Shown: one piece after another, positions 1-8,251 of the stretch | Position numbering within the stretch: the stretch's first letter is position 1 | Layout: every line of letters starts with the position of its first letter | Source of the DNA: an uncultured Sphingomonadaceae bacterium | GTDB lineage: Bacteria > Pseudomonadota > Alphaproteobacteria > Sphingomonadales > Sphingomonadaceae | Direction of reading: 5' to 3' | Assembly: GCA_938003725.1 (NCBI GenBank) | Contig: CALKXX010000019.1 | Span: forward strand, 1-9,763 | Length of the DNA: 9,763 nucleotides | The notes under the pieces: generated by a model | Seen by the model: the letters and a program-made list of their open reading frames with translations, nothing else | What the model was told of the DNA's origin: nothing | The model's database searches: none | Position numbers and translations under genes: made by a program

Positions 1-1
1 G

Positions 2-658
2 AGAACTATATGCTCGCTATTGGTTTGCGCCAGTGTTTCTGCTTGCTTTGGCGGTTCGCACGCAAACCCGCATCCTGATTTTGCCGCGTCAAAACCGGCT
101 CCGGCAAAAGCCTCGCAATCCAGTAACGGTGCTATATTTCAGGTTACCAACGGCTATGCGCCCTTGACCAGCGGTACCCGGGCTTCGATGGTCGGCGATG
201 TTTTGACCATACAATTGGTTGAACGCACTGCTGCCTCAAAGAGCAATAGCAGCGCGACGAGCAAGAGCAGCAATTTTGGACTAACGCCGCCAACCACTGG
301 CCCGCTGTCGCTGTTCAATCCCTCAGATGTAAATATTGGCGGGGACTCGTCGTTCTCTGGTTCAGGACAAGCCGCGCAGACGAACAGCCTATCAGGTGAA
401 ATCAGCGTCACGATTGCGGAAGTTTATCCTAACGGAACGATGAAAGTGAGAGGTGAGAAATTGTTGAACCTGAACCGCGGCGAAGAATTTATTCGGATGA
501 CCGGAATCGTGCGATCAGCAGATATTGGCACCGACAATCGTGTCCTATCATCGCGGGTCGCAGATGCAAAAATCACCTATGCGGGCTCGGGCGAAATCGC
601 ACAAGCGAGCAAGCAGGGTTGGCTCCAGAAATTCTTCTCAGCAATCTCGCCATTTTGA
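2..658 (+). CDS. flgH: Flagellar L-ring lipoprotein FlgH (5' partial)
   Basis: FlgH forms the L ring of the flagellar basal body in the outer membrane, acting with the P ring as a bushing for the rod. The frame is open from the first bases, so the start lies upstream; the TTG at 20 is not the real start because it falls inside the signal peptide. The visible N-terminus is the end of a lipoprotein signal with lipobox V-S-A-C, the acylated Cys being codon 44-46. A proline- and alanine-rich linker follows, then the conserved FlgH core: GTRASMVGDVLTI, a Ser/Asn-rich stretch, GEISVTIAEVYPNGTMKVRG, and a C-terminal part with GEEFIRMTGIVR and a terminal WLQKFFSAISPF. About 218 residues are present, near full family length. 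It stops 13 bases before flgI and belongs to the same operon. Identity is firm; only the start is missing. Confidence 0.95.
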   Translation, partial: RTICSLLVCASVSACFGGSHANPHPDFAASKPAPAKASQSSNGAIFQVTNGYAPLTSGTRASMVGDVLTIQLVERTAASKSNSSATSKSSNFGLTPPTTGPLSLFNPSDVNIGGDSSFSGSGQAAQTNSLSGEISVTIAEVYPNGTMKVRGEKLLNLNRGEEFIRMTGIVRSADIGTDNRVLSSRVADAKITYAGSGEIAQASKQGWLQKFFSAISPF

Positions 659-671
659 AAAGGTTGAAACC

Positions 672-1787
672 GTGATCAAAACTTCACTTCTAAAATATCT
701 TTTGGGAATTTGCATATGTTTGACCGCACTGCAAACCGGACCTGCCCATGCGGACCGGATCAAGGACATTGGCAGTTTCCAAGGATTGCGGGCGAACCAA
801 CTCACCGGATATGGTGTCGTCGTCGGTCTGGCTGGCACTGGTGATGATAGTCTGGAATATTCTACCGCCGGGGTAAAGGGTGCGGTCTCCAGATTTGGCC
901 TGACGTTACCGCCGGGCGTAAATCCATCTTTGAAAAATGCCGCAGCAGTTATGGTCACAGCCGAACTGCCGCCTTTTGCAAAACCCGGGCAGCGTCTGGA
1001 CATTACCGTATCGGCGCTCGGCAAAGCAAAGTCGTTGAGAGGTGGCACATTGGTTATGATGCCTTTGCGCGGTGCCGACGGACAAATTTATGCGATGGCA
1101 CAGGGAAATCTGGCCGTCGGCGGGCTTGGCATAGATGCGGCCGATGGATCCCGCACGTTAGTCAATATCCCTAGTGCCGGTCGCATCCCGGGAGGCGCAA
1201 CGGTCGAGCGATCGGTTGGGACCGGGTTTGCAAGAACTCCATATTTGACGTTTAACCTGGCGGAACCGGATCTTACAACTGCCCTCAGGGTCGCAGATGC
1301 TATAAACCGGAAAATGGGTTTGGAGATGGCAGAGGCCATTGATGCTGTATCCGTGCAGATTGAAACGGAACCCGGTGCGTCCAAACGGATCATGCAAATG
1401 GGGCTAATCGAGAATATCGAAGTCACACCTGCTAAGGCCCCTGCCCGCGTCATCGTCAATGCGCGCACGGGGACAGTTGTGATCAACGATATGGTGCGCA
1501 TCACGCCAGCAGCAGTCAGCCACGGAAAGCTAACCGTCAAAATTGAGGAAAGCCCGCGGGTCGTTCAACCTAATGCCTTTGGCCGCGGTCAGACAGCGGT
1601 TGAACCGGCCAGTGCGATCTCCGTAGAGGAAGAAGGTTCGCCAATGTTCGCGTTCGATCGCGGCGCATCTCTGGCCGACATTGTCGAGACGATTAACGCA
1701 ATTGGCGCGACACCGGGCGACTTAGTCGCAATATTAGAGGCCCTGAAACAGGCCGGAGCGATGAAAGCGGAGTTGCAGATCCAATGA
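672..1787 (+). CDS. flgI: Flagellar P-ring protein FlgI
   Basis: FlgI is the periplasmic subunit of the P ring, built around the rod at the peptidoglycan layer, and is exported by Sec. I chose the GTG at 672 as start, giving 371 residues. It is preceded by an AAAGG ribosome binding site and yields a clean signal peptide: basic MIKTSLLK, a hydrophobic core, and a probable cleavage after AHA at residues 25-27, leaving DRIKDIGSFQGLR, the classic mature FlgI N-terminus. An in-frame upstream start at 525 would overlap flgH by over 130 bases and bury this signal. Family motifs follow, including NQLTGYGVVVGLAGTGD, the PPGVNPSLKNAAAVMVTAELP region, and a C-terminal ASLADIVETINAIGATPGDLVAILEALKQAGAMKAEL segment described here only by its position. 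The stop overlaps flgJ by 4 bases (ATGA), indicating translational coupling. Confidence 0.97.
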   Translation: MIKTSLLKYLLGICICLTALQTGPAHADRIKDIGSFQGLRANQLTGYGVVVGLAGTGDDSLEYSTAGVKGAVSRFGLTLPPGVNPSLKNAAAVMVTAELPPFAKPGQRLDITVSALGKAKSLRGGTLVMMPLRGADGQIYAMAQGNLAVGGLGIDAADGSRTLVNIPSAGRIPGGATVERSVGTGFARTPYLTFNLAEPDLTTALRVADAINRKMGLEMAEAIDAVSVQIETEPGASKRIMQMGLIENIEVTPAKAPARVIVNARTGTVVINDMVRITPAAVSHGKLTVKIEESPRVVQPNAFGRGQTAVEPASAISVEEEGSPMFAFDRGASLADIVETINAIGATPGDLVAILEALKQAGAMKAELQIQ

Positions 1788-2062
1788 TGCCAATATCCCC
1801 TTCAACCGCTGCCATATCAGCTCCGGAAGTGCCTCAAGAGCAACAGCAATTGAAACAAGCGGCACAAGCTTTTGAAGCTATCTTTCTACGCGATATGATC
1901 GCTGCGATGCGCAAGGCCGGTTTGAACGACGATCTGCTCGGAAATAGTGGCGGTTCGCAATTTCGTGATATGATGGATGATCGTGTTGCCGATGACATGG
2001 CACAAACCAACGGCCTTGGAATAGCTGAATTGCTGGTCGCACAGTGGAAAGATAAGCTGTGA
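1784..2062 (+). CDS. flgJ: Rod-binding FlgJ-type protein, muramidase domain absent
   Basis: This 92-residue protein matches the N-terminal rod-binding (rod-capping) domain of FlgJ, which helps rod assembly in the periplasm. Diagnostic residues are the central QAAQAFEAIFLRDMIAAMRKAG (residues about 26-47, given by position) followed by GGSQFRDMMDDRVADDMAQ and a C-terminal GLGIAELLVAQW. The C-terminal peptidoglycan hydrolase domain of enterobacterial FlgJ (about 310 residues in all) is absent, and the next gene begins at the stop, so this is not a truncation. Single-domain FlgJ is normal in alphaproteobacteria, where a separate lytic enzyme opens the wall. Two adjacent ATG codons (1784 and 1787) could start it; the first overlaps the flgI stop. 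The end overlaps the GTG start of flgK by 4 bases. Confidence 0.9.
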   Translation: MMPISPSTAAISAPEVPQEQQQLKQAAQAFEAIFLRDMIAAMRKAGLNDDLLGNSGGSQFRDMMDDRVADDMAQTNGLGIAELLVAQWKDKL

Positions 2063-3390
2063 GCGACTTGCTATCCATCGGGGCTTCGGGCGCCCGGGCC
2101 TATCAACGTGCCCTCTCCACGGTCTCCGTTAACATCAGCAATGCGGAGAACCCAAACTATGTTCGCCGCGATCTTCGCTTGGCAGAGATGGCGATCACAA
2201 ATGGCGTAGACCCTTATCACAACTACCAGATCACTTTCGGCGGCGTGCAAACAAATGGATTGGCGCGCGCGACCGATCCATTTCTGGAAGCCGGCGTTCG
2301 GCTAACCGGCGCCTCACTCTATGGCGCCGAAACGCGCACACGCTGGGCCACCGCGTCAGAAAATGCGCTGAGTACCGGAGAAAATGACGTAGGTGCAAAG
2401 CTGAACCAGTTTTTTGCACGCGGCGCAGAACTAGCCGCTGCTCCGTTTGACAACATTTTGAGAAGTCAGTTTATCGCGGATATTGACGGTGCGGTGCAGT
2501 CTATCAATCAAAGCGCGCGCAACCTCCGCAATATATCTGACCAGATTATTGGTTCTGCTCAGCAAGAAGTTGCCGTGTTCAACGATGCGTTGACGAACCT
2601 TGCAGAAACGAACCTATCTTTGCGCACTGCCGCAGATGGTTCGCCGAAACAGGCAGCGCTTCTCGACCAACGGGACACCGCCCTGGCCGTTTTGAGCGAA
2701 CGGATGGATGTGACGATCAGTTTTGCCGAAAAAGGCATCGCGAACATCAGCTATGATGGCCAATCCCTTGTCGATATCGGTGACGCCTTTTCGCTTGGCG
2801 TAAACGCGGATGCCGACGGGACCATAGCTCTGACAATTGGCACCTCCACCCTTGCCAATCCGTCACACGGCTCGCTATCCGCCCTGATCGCTAGCGCTGC
2901 AACAAATACGCAGCGACGCGGCGAGCTTGATGGCCTCGCCAATGGTCTGGTCAATGATATAAATGATTGGCAGGCAGCAGGACAAACTGATGCTGGTGTT
3001 GCGGGACCTCCATTGCTTGCGCTAAACGGCGGCGCAGCTTCGCTCGCGCTACTCTCCCAAGCGGCCGCCGATCTAGCCCTCGCCTCACCTACCGGCGCCG
3101 CGAACGGAAACATACTCTCATTGGCCGGTTTCAGGGGGTCATCAGGCGCGGAACACGCGTGGACGAATATCGTCGGCGCGCAAGCAATCGTGACTGCATC
3201 CGCACAAAGTGAAACCGCCGCCGCTGCCGCCCAACATGATGCGGCGCGAACGGCCCGTGACAGTCTTTCATCCGTAGACCTGGATCGCGAAGCCGCAGAC
3301 CTGATCCGTTTTCAGCAAGCCTATGACGCTTCTGCCCGCGTCATTCAGGTCGCGCGCGAGACGATGCAATCGATATTCGCGATATTCTAG
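2059..3390 (+). CDS. flgK: Flagellar hook-associated protein 1 FlgK
   Basis: FlgK is the first hook-filament junction protein, exported by the flagellar type III apparatus and placed between hook and FlgL. The GTG start overlaps the flgJ stop (GTGA). The 443-residue product has the two conserved coiled-coil ends of axial proteins. The N-terminus reads LLSIGASGARAYQRALSTVS followed by NISNAENPNYVRR, a rod/hook-family signature. The C-terminus carries SSVDLDREAADLIRFQQAYD and ends ASARVIQVARETMQSIFAIF, the typical FlgK/FlgE-type tail. No Sec signal is visible, as expected for this export route. It is shorter than the 547 residues of the enteric protein; the saving lies in the middle, surface-exposed region, which is Ala/Gly/Asn-rich and low in conserved features, so I do not read it as damaged. 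It sits 12 bases before flgL. Confidence 0.94.
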   Translation: MSDLLSIGASGARAYQRALSTVSVNISNAENPNYVRRDLRLAEMAITNGVDPYHNYQITFGGVQTNGLARATDPFLEAGVRLTGASLYGAETRTRWATASENALSTGENDVGAKLNQFFARGAELAAAPFDNILRSQFIADIDGAVQSINQSARNLRNISDQIIGSAQQEVAVFNDALTNLAETNLSLRTAADGSPKQAALLDQRDTALAVLSERMDVTISFAEKGIANISYDGQSLVDIGDAFSLGVNADADGTIALTIGTSTLANPSHGSLSALIASAATNTQRRGELDGLANGLVNDINDWQAAGQTDAGVAGPPLLALNGGAASLALLSQAAADLALASPTGAANGNILSLAGFRGSSGAEHAWTNIVGAQAIVTASAQSETAAAAAQHDAARTARDSLSSVDLDREAADLIRFQQAYDASARVIQVARETMQSIFAIF

Positions 3391-3402
3391 AGAGGTAAAC
3401 CA

Positions 3403-4218
3403 ATGCAATCCATCAATCGCATCCGGCCCGCCAATGATATTCGGTTACAATCTGAACTCTCCCAATTGATTGCTGATCGGCAACAACAAATTGCAACGGG
3501 AAAGAAACTTGATGACCCCTCGGACAATCAGGTTGCATGGTCGCAAATATCCGACATCGCAAAGGCACAGGCCGATATAGGTGGTTGGCTTCGAAATATC
3601 GACCGGGCGCAATCGGTATCAAATCAGGCCGAAGATGCGGTCACACAGATTAGCGTACAATTGTCCCGGGCGAACGAACTGTTGGTCCAGGCGAGCAGCG
3701 GTACGGCATCTTTAGAGAGCCGTGAGATTATTGCATTGGAAATGGAAAATATCGGCGCGACGCTGTCCGATATTTTGTCAAAAGACGATAGCTATGGCCG
3801 GCCTTTATTTGCCGACACAACGCCAATTTCCATACCGATCGACAATGACATAGCCGTGGCGGCGACACCGCCAAAGTCGGCCTTCGCAGATATGACGACT
3901 GTAATCGCAGATACGGCGGCGATCATACGTACCGGAGATGAAACCCAGCGCGCGGCCATGCTGACAAGTTTGCGTGAGCAAATGGATAATGTCGCAATCA
4001 CACTAGGGCAACAAGGCGTCACCGCGAAAAGACTGGAACAGGTTCAATCTGAGTTGCAAAATCGGCAAATAGATTTTTCAGAGCATCGTTCGGCTCTGGA
4101 GGATACCGACCTAACCCAAGCCATATCGGATGTACAAAAATTGCTGGTCAATCTCGAAGCCGCACAAGCGACTTTTGCACGGATTGAACAATCCACTTTG
4201 TTTGATGTCATCCGCTAA
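3403..4218 (+). CDS. flgL: Flagellar hook-associated protein 3 FlgL
   Basis: FlgL is the second hook-filament junction protein, on which flagellin assembles. The ATG at 3403 follows a strong GAGAGG site at good spacing. The 271-residue product has flagellin-like ends: an N-terminal helix with LSQLIADRQQQIATGKKLDD then PSDNQVAWSQISDI and a heptad-rich stretch around NQAEDAVTQISVQLSRANEL, and a C-terminal helix with DLTQAISDVQKLLVNLEAAQ then ATFARIEQSTLFDVIR. The PSDN and QATF motifs are characteristic of FlgL and flagellins. Its position straight after flgK and short length favour FlgL over a small flagellin. It has no cleavable signal, as expected for type III export. The middle (about residues 130-190) is variable and would be the surface domain. 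Confidence 0.93.
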   Translation: MQSINRIRPANDIRLQSELSQLIADRQQQIATGKKLDDPSDNQVAWSQISDIAKAQADIGGWLRNIDRAQSVSNQAEDAVTQISVQLSRANELLVQASSGTASLESREIIALEMENIGATLSDILSKDDSYGRPLFADTTPISIPIDNDIAVAATPPKSAFADMTTVIADTAAIIRTGDETQRAAMLTSLREQMDNVAITLGQQGVTAKRLEQVQSELQNRQIDFSEHRSALEDTDLTQAISDVQKLLVNLEAAQATFARIEQSTLFDVIR

Positions 4219-4277
4219 AAATATCTTTGGTTAATCCGTTCTAATATTGGGGATTGCGCATCGGAAGGTGGGTTTCC

Positions 4278-4298
4278 CCCGATTGTTGAAACAACGGG
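4278..4298 (+). promoter_or_regulatory. Hairpin covering the motA ribosome binding site
   Basis: In the 88-base gap between flgL and motA, CCCG (4278-4281) and TTGT (4283-4286) pair with ACAA (4291-4294) and CGGG (4295-4298), with one bulged A and a TGAA loop. The 3' arm includes the GGG that serves as the only evident Shine-Dalgarno for motA, 8 bases before its ATG. The same C run (4276-4280) could instead pair with GGTGGG at 4267-4272, giving a competing fold that frees the site. No T run follows, so it is not an intrinsic terminator. The pairing is seen in the sequence; a regulatory role is inference. I see no convincing promoter in the gap, only a weak TAATAT at 4242-4247 without a good -35 box. 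Confidence 0.4.
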
Positions 4299-4306
4299 AA
4301 TTCATC

Positions 4307-5170
4307 ATGTTCGCAGGCATCGGCATCGTCGTCTTACTCGTCATGGTCTTTGGCGTTTTTACTGTTTCCGGCGGCGATATGGGTGCCGTAATTGCGGCAT
4401 TGCCGGTTGAGATGGGTATTATCGGCGGAGCAGCGGTCGGCGCGCTGATCATTGGGAATAATGGGGCCAGCTTGAAAGCCCTTATGGGCGGCTTTGCAAA
4501 GGTCTTCAAAGGCCCAAAATATGCGAAGGCGGACTTTCTCGACTGTATTTTTCTGGTTTCAAAACTGATGAAAATGCTGCGTGTTGATGGCCCGGTAGCT
4601 TTAGAGCCTCATATCGAGGACCCAAAAGCATCCGCGATATTCTCTGAATATCCAAAACTGCTACAAGACGACACGTTGATCCATTTAATCTGCGATACCC
4701 TGCGACTAGTAGTGGTTTCGTCCGGCACGCTGGACACCCATGCTGTCGAAGAGGTCATGGACAATTCCTTGAAAACGCATCATCACGAAGCGATCGCGCC
4801 CGCTGATAACCTGCAAAATCTGGCAGATGCCCTGCCCGCTCTGGGGATCGTCGCCGCGGTATTGGGTGTGGTCAAGACCATGGGTGCAATCGACCAGCCT
4901 CCGGCGGTGTTGGGCGGAATGATCGGATCTGCATTGGTGGGCACGTTTCTTGGTGTTTTGCTGGCCTATGGCTTTGTTGGCCCTATGGCCGGACGCGCAA
5001 AACAGGTGATTGAGAGCGACGGCGCCATCTATCATATCGTGAAACAGATTATCATCGCCTCGCTACACGGGCACCCGCAACCGTTGGTTATCGAGGCGGC
5101 ACGTTCGGGCTTGGCACATGCAAACCAACCCGCATTTGCGGACGTGTTTGACGGTATGCGCGGGAAATAG
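4307..5170 (+). CDS. motA: Flagellar motor stator protein MotA
   Basis: MotA is the inner-membrane stator subunit that, with MotB, conducts ions and pushes on FliG. Starting at the ATG at 4307 gives 287 residues, the usual length; a TTG at 4247 in the same frame would add 20 mostly basic residues ahead of the first membrane helix and is unlikely. Membrane segments are seen near residues 3-20, 33-52, 175-195 and 203-226, with the large cytoplasmic loop between the second and third. Landmarks align with known functional residues of the enteric protein: R92 and E100 (Arg90/Glu98, FliG contact) and P177 and P226 (Pro173/Pro222, channel). Motifs include NLADALPALGIVAAVLGVVK and IGSALVGTFLGVLLAYGFVG. 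It lies two bases before motB. Ion choice, H+ or Na+, cannot be settled here. Confidence 0.95.
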   Translation: MFAGIGIVVLLVMVFGVFTVSGGDMGAVIAALPVEMGIIGGAAVGALIIGNNGASLKALMGGFAKVFKGPKYAKADFLDCIFLVSKLMKMLRVDGPVALEPHIEDPKASAIFSEYPKLLQDDTLIHLICDTLRLVVVSSGTLDTHAVEEVMDNSLKTHHHEAIAPADNLQNLADALPALGIVAAVLGVVKTMGAIDQPPAVLGGMIGSALVGTFLGVLLAYGFVGPMAGRAKQVIESDGAIYHIVKQIIIASLHGHPQPLVIEAARSGLAHANQPAFADVFDGMRGK

Positions 5171-5172
5171 AA

Positions 5173-6039
5173 ATGGCGCGCGCAAAAAAAGAACCGGAGC
5201 CAAGGCCGATCATCGTCAAAAAAATCATCGCGGAGGCGCATGGCGGCCATCATGGCGGTGCTTGGAAAGTGGCTTATGCCGATTTTGTCACCGCAATGAT
5301 GGCATTTTTCCTGCTCATGTGGTTGCTGGGATCAACCGATGAAAAGAAGCGCAAAGCGCTGGCAGATTATTTCACCCCTACGCTCGTCGAAATGAAACAG
5401 AATAGCGCCGGTGCTGACGGACTATTTGGCGGCGATTCGATTGTTTCAAAAGACAATTATCCCAACCGTGCATCGCAAACCGGCACCCGCTCCATCACGA
5501 TTCCAAAGGATAGTACCGGCGGAAGCGATGTAGGCGCGGGACCAAATAAAGAGCGGGATCGCGAGAATTTTGAAGCGATCAAACAGCGCATAGAAAAACG
5601 GCTCGCAACCGATAAAACCCTAAATCGGTTAAGCAAGAATATCAGGTTTACTGAAACACGCGAAGGCCTTCGCATCGAACTCATCGATGAAGCGGATTTC
5701 GCGATGTTTGCGCTGGCGACCGATAATCTGTTTCCCGAAGCGCAGCGATTGATTGCAGAAGTCGCGAAAGCCATCCAACCAACCACAAACCCCTTAATGG
5801 TCCGCGGACATACCGATGCCCTGCCTTTTTCATCGGGACGGACGATGAACAATTGGATGCTGTCGACTGCCCGCGCCGAGGCGACCAGAAAAACACTGCA
5901 ACGAAATGGCGTATCACCACGATCATTTTTCAAGATCGAGGGTGTTTCGGACCGTGAACCTTACACGCCCGATGACATATATGATCCGCGAAATCGCAGG
6001 ATTTCAATCACTCTCGGCTGGAGCAAGCCCAGCAACTAA
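5173..6039 (+). CDS. motB: Flagellar motor stator protein MotB
   Basis: MotB anchors the stator to peptidoglycan and carries the ion-binding aspartate. The 288-residue product has a basic cytoplasmic N-terminus, one membrane helix at about residues 33-52 (AYADFVTAMMAFFLLMWLLG) whose D37 corresponds to the essential Asp32 of the enteric protein, a polar linker at 55-150, and a C-terminal OmpA-like peptidoglycan-binding domain at about 165-282. The latter shows NLFPEAQRLIAEVAKAI, VRGHTDALPF, NNWMLSTARAEATRKTL and DPRNRRISITL. The ATG follows motA by two bases, with a weak GGGA upstream, so translation is probably coupled. It is the last gene of the flagellar run. It converges on the kinase gene with 9 bases between stops and no room for a separate terminator. 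Confidence 0.96.
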   Translation: MARAKKEPEPRPIIVKKIIAEAHGGHHGGAWKVAYADFVTAMMAFFLLMWLLGSTDEKKRKALADYFTPTLVEMKQNSAGADGLFGGDSIVSKDNYPNRASQTGTRSITIPKDSTGGSDVGAGPNKERDRENFEAIKQRIEKRLATDKTLNRLSKNIRFTETREGLRIELIDEADFAMFALATDNLFPEAQRLIAEVAKAIQPTTNPLMVRGHTDALPFSSGRTMNNWMLSTARAEATRKTLQRNGVSPRSFFKIEGVSDREPYTPDDIYDPRNRRISITLGWSKPSN

Positions 6040-6048
6040 AGGCAGAAG

Positions 6049-7431
6049 CTATTGCATTGTCAGAGAGAGTGTTGCCCTTAGACCTCCCTCTTCTCTATTC
6101 TCTAAAACGATATCTCCGCCTTGGTCTCTCGCAATCGCGCGGGCGAGCGTGAGGCCAAGGCCCGAACCACCGGTGGCCCGGTTTCGCGATTTTTCCGCTC
6201 TGGCAAACGGTTCAAACATCGATGATATCTGATCTTCCGGAATACCGGGACCATCGTCGTCAACATGAATTTTCAGCAAATTATTGCTACTATCCAGAGA
6301 TATTTCAGCACTGTTTCCGTATTTCACCGCATTGCCGACCAAGTTGCGAAGTGCGCGCCGTATTAGCGTTGCTCTTATATTCGCGGTCAACCTGTTTTGC
6401 CTGCTGAAGGATACCTGATCACCCATATCAGAGAATTCATCGGCAACCGTCTCGATCAATGCGCTAACATCCGTCGCTTCTGATTTCTCGCCGGATCGTC
6501 CAAGCCGTGCCAAGGATAAGATATCATCAAGCGTTCGGTCCATATCTTCGATACCGGCAATCATCCGTTCGCGTTCCCCATCATCGTCCACGCTCTCAAT
6601 ACGGACGCGCAAAGCCGACAACGGGGTACGCAGATCATGGCCAATTGCACCCAACATGACATCTTTTTCATCCATCATTGACCCAACGCGGCCCTGCATA
6701 TCGTTAAATGCGGCAATCAATTGACGCGTGTCCGGGGGTCCGCTTTCTGGAACCATTATGCCATCGCCCGGTTTGAAATTACGCGCGCCCTCGGTCAGGT
6801 TTCGAAGCGGTTTTTCGATATATCGGCCCAACAGAATAAGCGGGATTAGCAGGATGAGATATAGCACCAATGTCTGAAAGACCAGGGTGCCCACGATACG
6901 AGGGCGACGATCACGCACAACCGATGCAATGCTAATCCAATTACCATTCGAAGCCTGAACTGAAAGGAGGATATATCCATCAATTTGGCGGTTCTTTTGC
7001 CTACCCATCGTCTTGTCAGAGGGTCGTCCCCGGCGCAGGCCGACAACGCTATTTTGTAGTATCGGCGGCAATATTTCGACTTTGGCAGCGGTTACGGAAC
7101 GCAGATTGAAACCCATATTGTCGAACGCGATAGCCGCTCGCTCTTCCAGTTCCGATAGTCGCTCCACATTGTCGCCAATAACTGTGTTTCGTGATATGAT
7201 AGGACGACTTCCTCGCCACCTAAAGCCGCGGCGCGGATCTGCACCAATGACTTCCCTACGGCCTATGAAATTGCCAACCCTTGCGACTGCGCCAGCAGAT
7301 GCTTCAATCATATTTTGATTTTGCGTCCCTCTATATAACAGCAGCATGTTCACGGCCTGGGCGATCAGCAACATGAATGCGACCATCAAGAGCAACTGGC
7401 CAACAAGGCTATTCGGTAGGAGTTTTTTCAC
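6049..7431 (-). CDS. EnvZ-like membrane sensor histidine kinase
   Basis: This is a 460-residue inner-membrane sensor kinase paired with the adjacent OmpR-type regulator. It has a first membrane helix at about 11-33, a periplasmic domain at about 34-178, a second helix at about 179-201, a HAMP linker at about 202-252, and a DHp domain with phosphoacceptor H265 in GHDLRTPL. The ATP-binding domain has the N box RNLVGNAVK (Mg-binding N367), G1 box DDDGPGIP (391-398), F box FEPFAR and G2 box GGSGLGL (421-427). All catalytic boxes are intact. The periplasmic domain is strongly basic, with Arg-rich stretches near 58-75 and 133-147; its ligand is unknown. The GTG start overlaps the regulator stop by 4 bases (GTGA on the minus strand) and lacks its own clear ribosome binding site, so translation should be coupled. 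Confidence 0.93.
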   Translation of the reverse strand: MKKLLPNSLVGQLLLMVAFMLLIAQAVNMLLLYRGTQNQNMIEASAGAVARVGNFIGRREVIGADPRRGFRWRGSRPIISRNTVIGDNVERLSELEERAAIAFDNMGFNLRSVTAAKVEILPPILQNSVVGLRRGRPSDKTMGRQKNRQIDGYILLSVQASNGNWISIASVVRDRRPRIVGTLVFQTLVLYLILLIPLILLGRYIEKPLRNLTEGARNFKPGDGIMVPESGPPDTRQLIAAFNDMQGRVGSMMDEKDVMLGAIGHDLRTPLSALRVRIESVDDDGERERMIAGIEDMDRTLDDILSLARLGRSGEKSEATDVSALIETVADEFSDMGDQVSFSRQNRLTANIRATLIRRALRNLVGNAVKYGNSAEISLDSSNNLLKIHVDDDGPGIPEDQISSMFEPFARAEKSRNRATGGSGLGLTLARAIARDQGGDIVLENREEGGLRATLSLTMQ

Positions 7432-8147
7432 AGCGTTTGCACGTCACCAGCCAGCACATAGCCGCCGCCCCAGACGGTTTTTATGATCTCCGGGCTTTTG
7501 GGGTCCGCTTCTATTTTCCGCCGCAGACGGCTGATCTGATTGTCAACCGCACGGTCGAATGCATGTGCTTCACGGCCTTGGGTGATATCCAAAAGCTGAT
7601 CACGGTTAAGAACTTGCCCGGCGCGCGATAACAGCGCCAACAGCATCTGATATTCGCCACTCGACAGTGGTACAGCAACACCGTCGCTGTCATTCAACGA
7701 TCGTTGGTCGGTTTTTAACGTCCACCCCTGAAACTGATAGATTGAGCCGGAGGAATTGGTGCTCGAGCCAACCGATCCGTTTGCCCGGCGCAAAATCACC
7801 TTGATACGGGCGACCAGTTCTCTTGGGCTAAACGGCTTTGTGACATAGTCGTCTGCGCCTAATTCTAACCCAACTATTCGCTCGGTTTCCTCAGTTTTCG
7901 CGCTGATGAAAATAACCGGGATATCCATCCGTTCCCGGACATATCGACAAAAGCTGAGGCCATCCTCGCCCGGCATCATAATATCCAACAAAATAATATC
8001 GAAATCATAAGCGTTCAACAGGGAACGTGCAGCGCTCGCATTGCTGGCTTGTTGAATTCGAAAACCCTGCTTCTCTAGATATTCCGCCAATGGTTCGCGC
8101 AACGATGCTTCGTCGTCAACCAGCAGAATATGGGTTTTATCGGACAT
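7428..8147 (-). CDS. OmpR-family response regulator
   Basis: A 239-residue DNA-binding response regulator, expected to be phosphorylated by the adjoining kinase. The receiver domain (about 1-122) has the acidic pair D11/D12, phosphoacceptor D55 in LLDIMMPG, S82 in the switch position and K104 in TKPFSPREL. The C-terminal winged-helix domain (about 133-236) shows LSSGEYQMLLALL, NRDQLLDITQGREAHAFDRA, DNQISRLRRKIE and the end signature IIKTVWGGGYVL. The ATG is preceded by AAGG only a few bases away, a short spacing. Upstream lies the terminator of the EF-hand gene, leaving only about 24 bases for a dedicated promoter, so this gene may depend on readthrough or on a promoter overlapping the terminator. 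No specific ortholog name is justified. Confidence 0.94.
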   Translation of the reverse strand: MSDKTHILLVDDEASLREPLAEYLEKQGFRIQQASNASAARSLLNAYDFDIILLDIMMPGEDGLSFCRYVRERMDIPVIFISAKTEETERIVGLELGADDYVTKPFSPRELVARIKVILRRANGSVGSSTNSSGSIYQFQGWTLKTDQRSLNDSDGVAVPLSSGEYQMLLALLSRAGQVLNRDQLLDITQGREAHAFDRAVDNQISRLRRKIEADPKSPEIIKTVWGGGYVLAGDVQTL

Positions 8148-8171
8148 CGACCTTACTTAGCACGAACAAAT

Positions 8172-8231
8172 AAAAAAGGAACGGACCGCTAGCCGGAAAA
8201 GAAGGGGGAGAGTCTGGCTAACGATCCGTTC
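8172..8231 (-). terminator. Intrinsic terminator after the EF-hand gene
   Basis: On the minus strand two 16-base arms (8231-8216 and 8194-8179) pair with 14 Watson-Crick matches; the others are a G-U pair and a C/A mismatch. The outer part is GAACGGA pairing with TCCGTTC. A 21-base loop separates them and the 3' arm runs into CTTTTTTA (8178-8171). Stem plus T run is the standard Rho-independent form, 20 bases after the EF-hand stop. It sits between the EF-hand gene and the response regulator. Confidence 0.85.
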
Positions 8232-8251
8232 GCAAAAGAGAGGTTCAGGGA

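Noticed and set aside
525..671. Longer FlgI start at 525
   Set aside because: It would overlap flgH by over 130 bases and place about 49 residues ahead of a clear signal peptide; the GTG at 672 has a ribosome binding site and the expected N-terminus.
638..1540. Long minus-strand open frames opposite flgI
   Set aside because: They lie antisense to an intact conserved gene and show no recognisable domain.
4225..4265. Sigma-54 promoter ahead of motA
   Set aside because: TTGGGGATTGCGC resembles the site but lacks the GG and GC elements at the required spacing.
5118..5342. 74-codon + strand ORF across the motA/motB junction
   Set aside because: It is out of frame with both intact stator genes and has no domain or supporting ribosome site.
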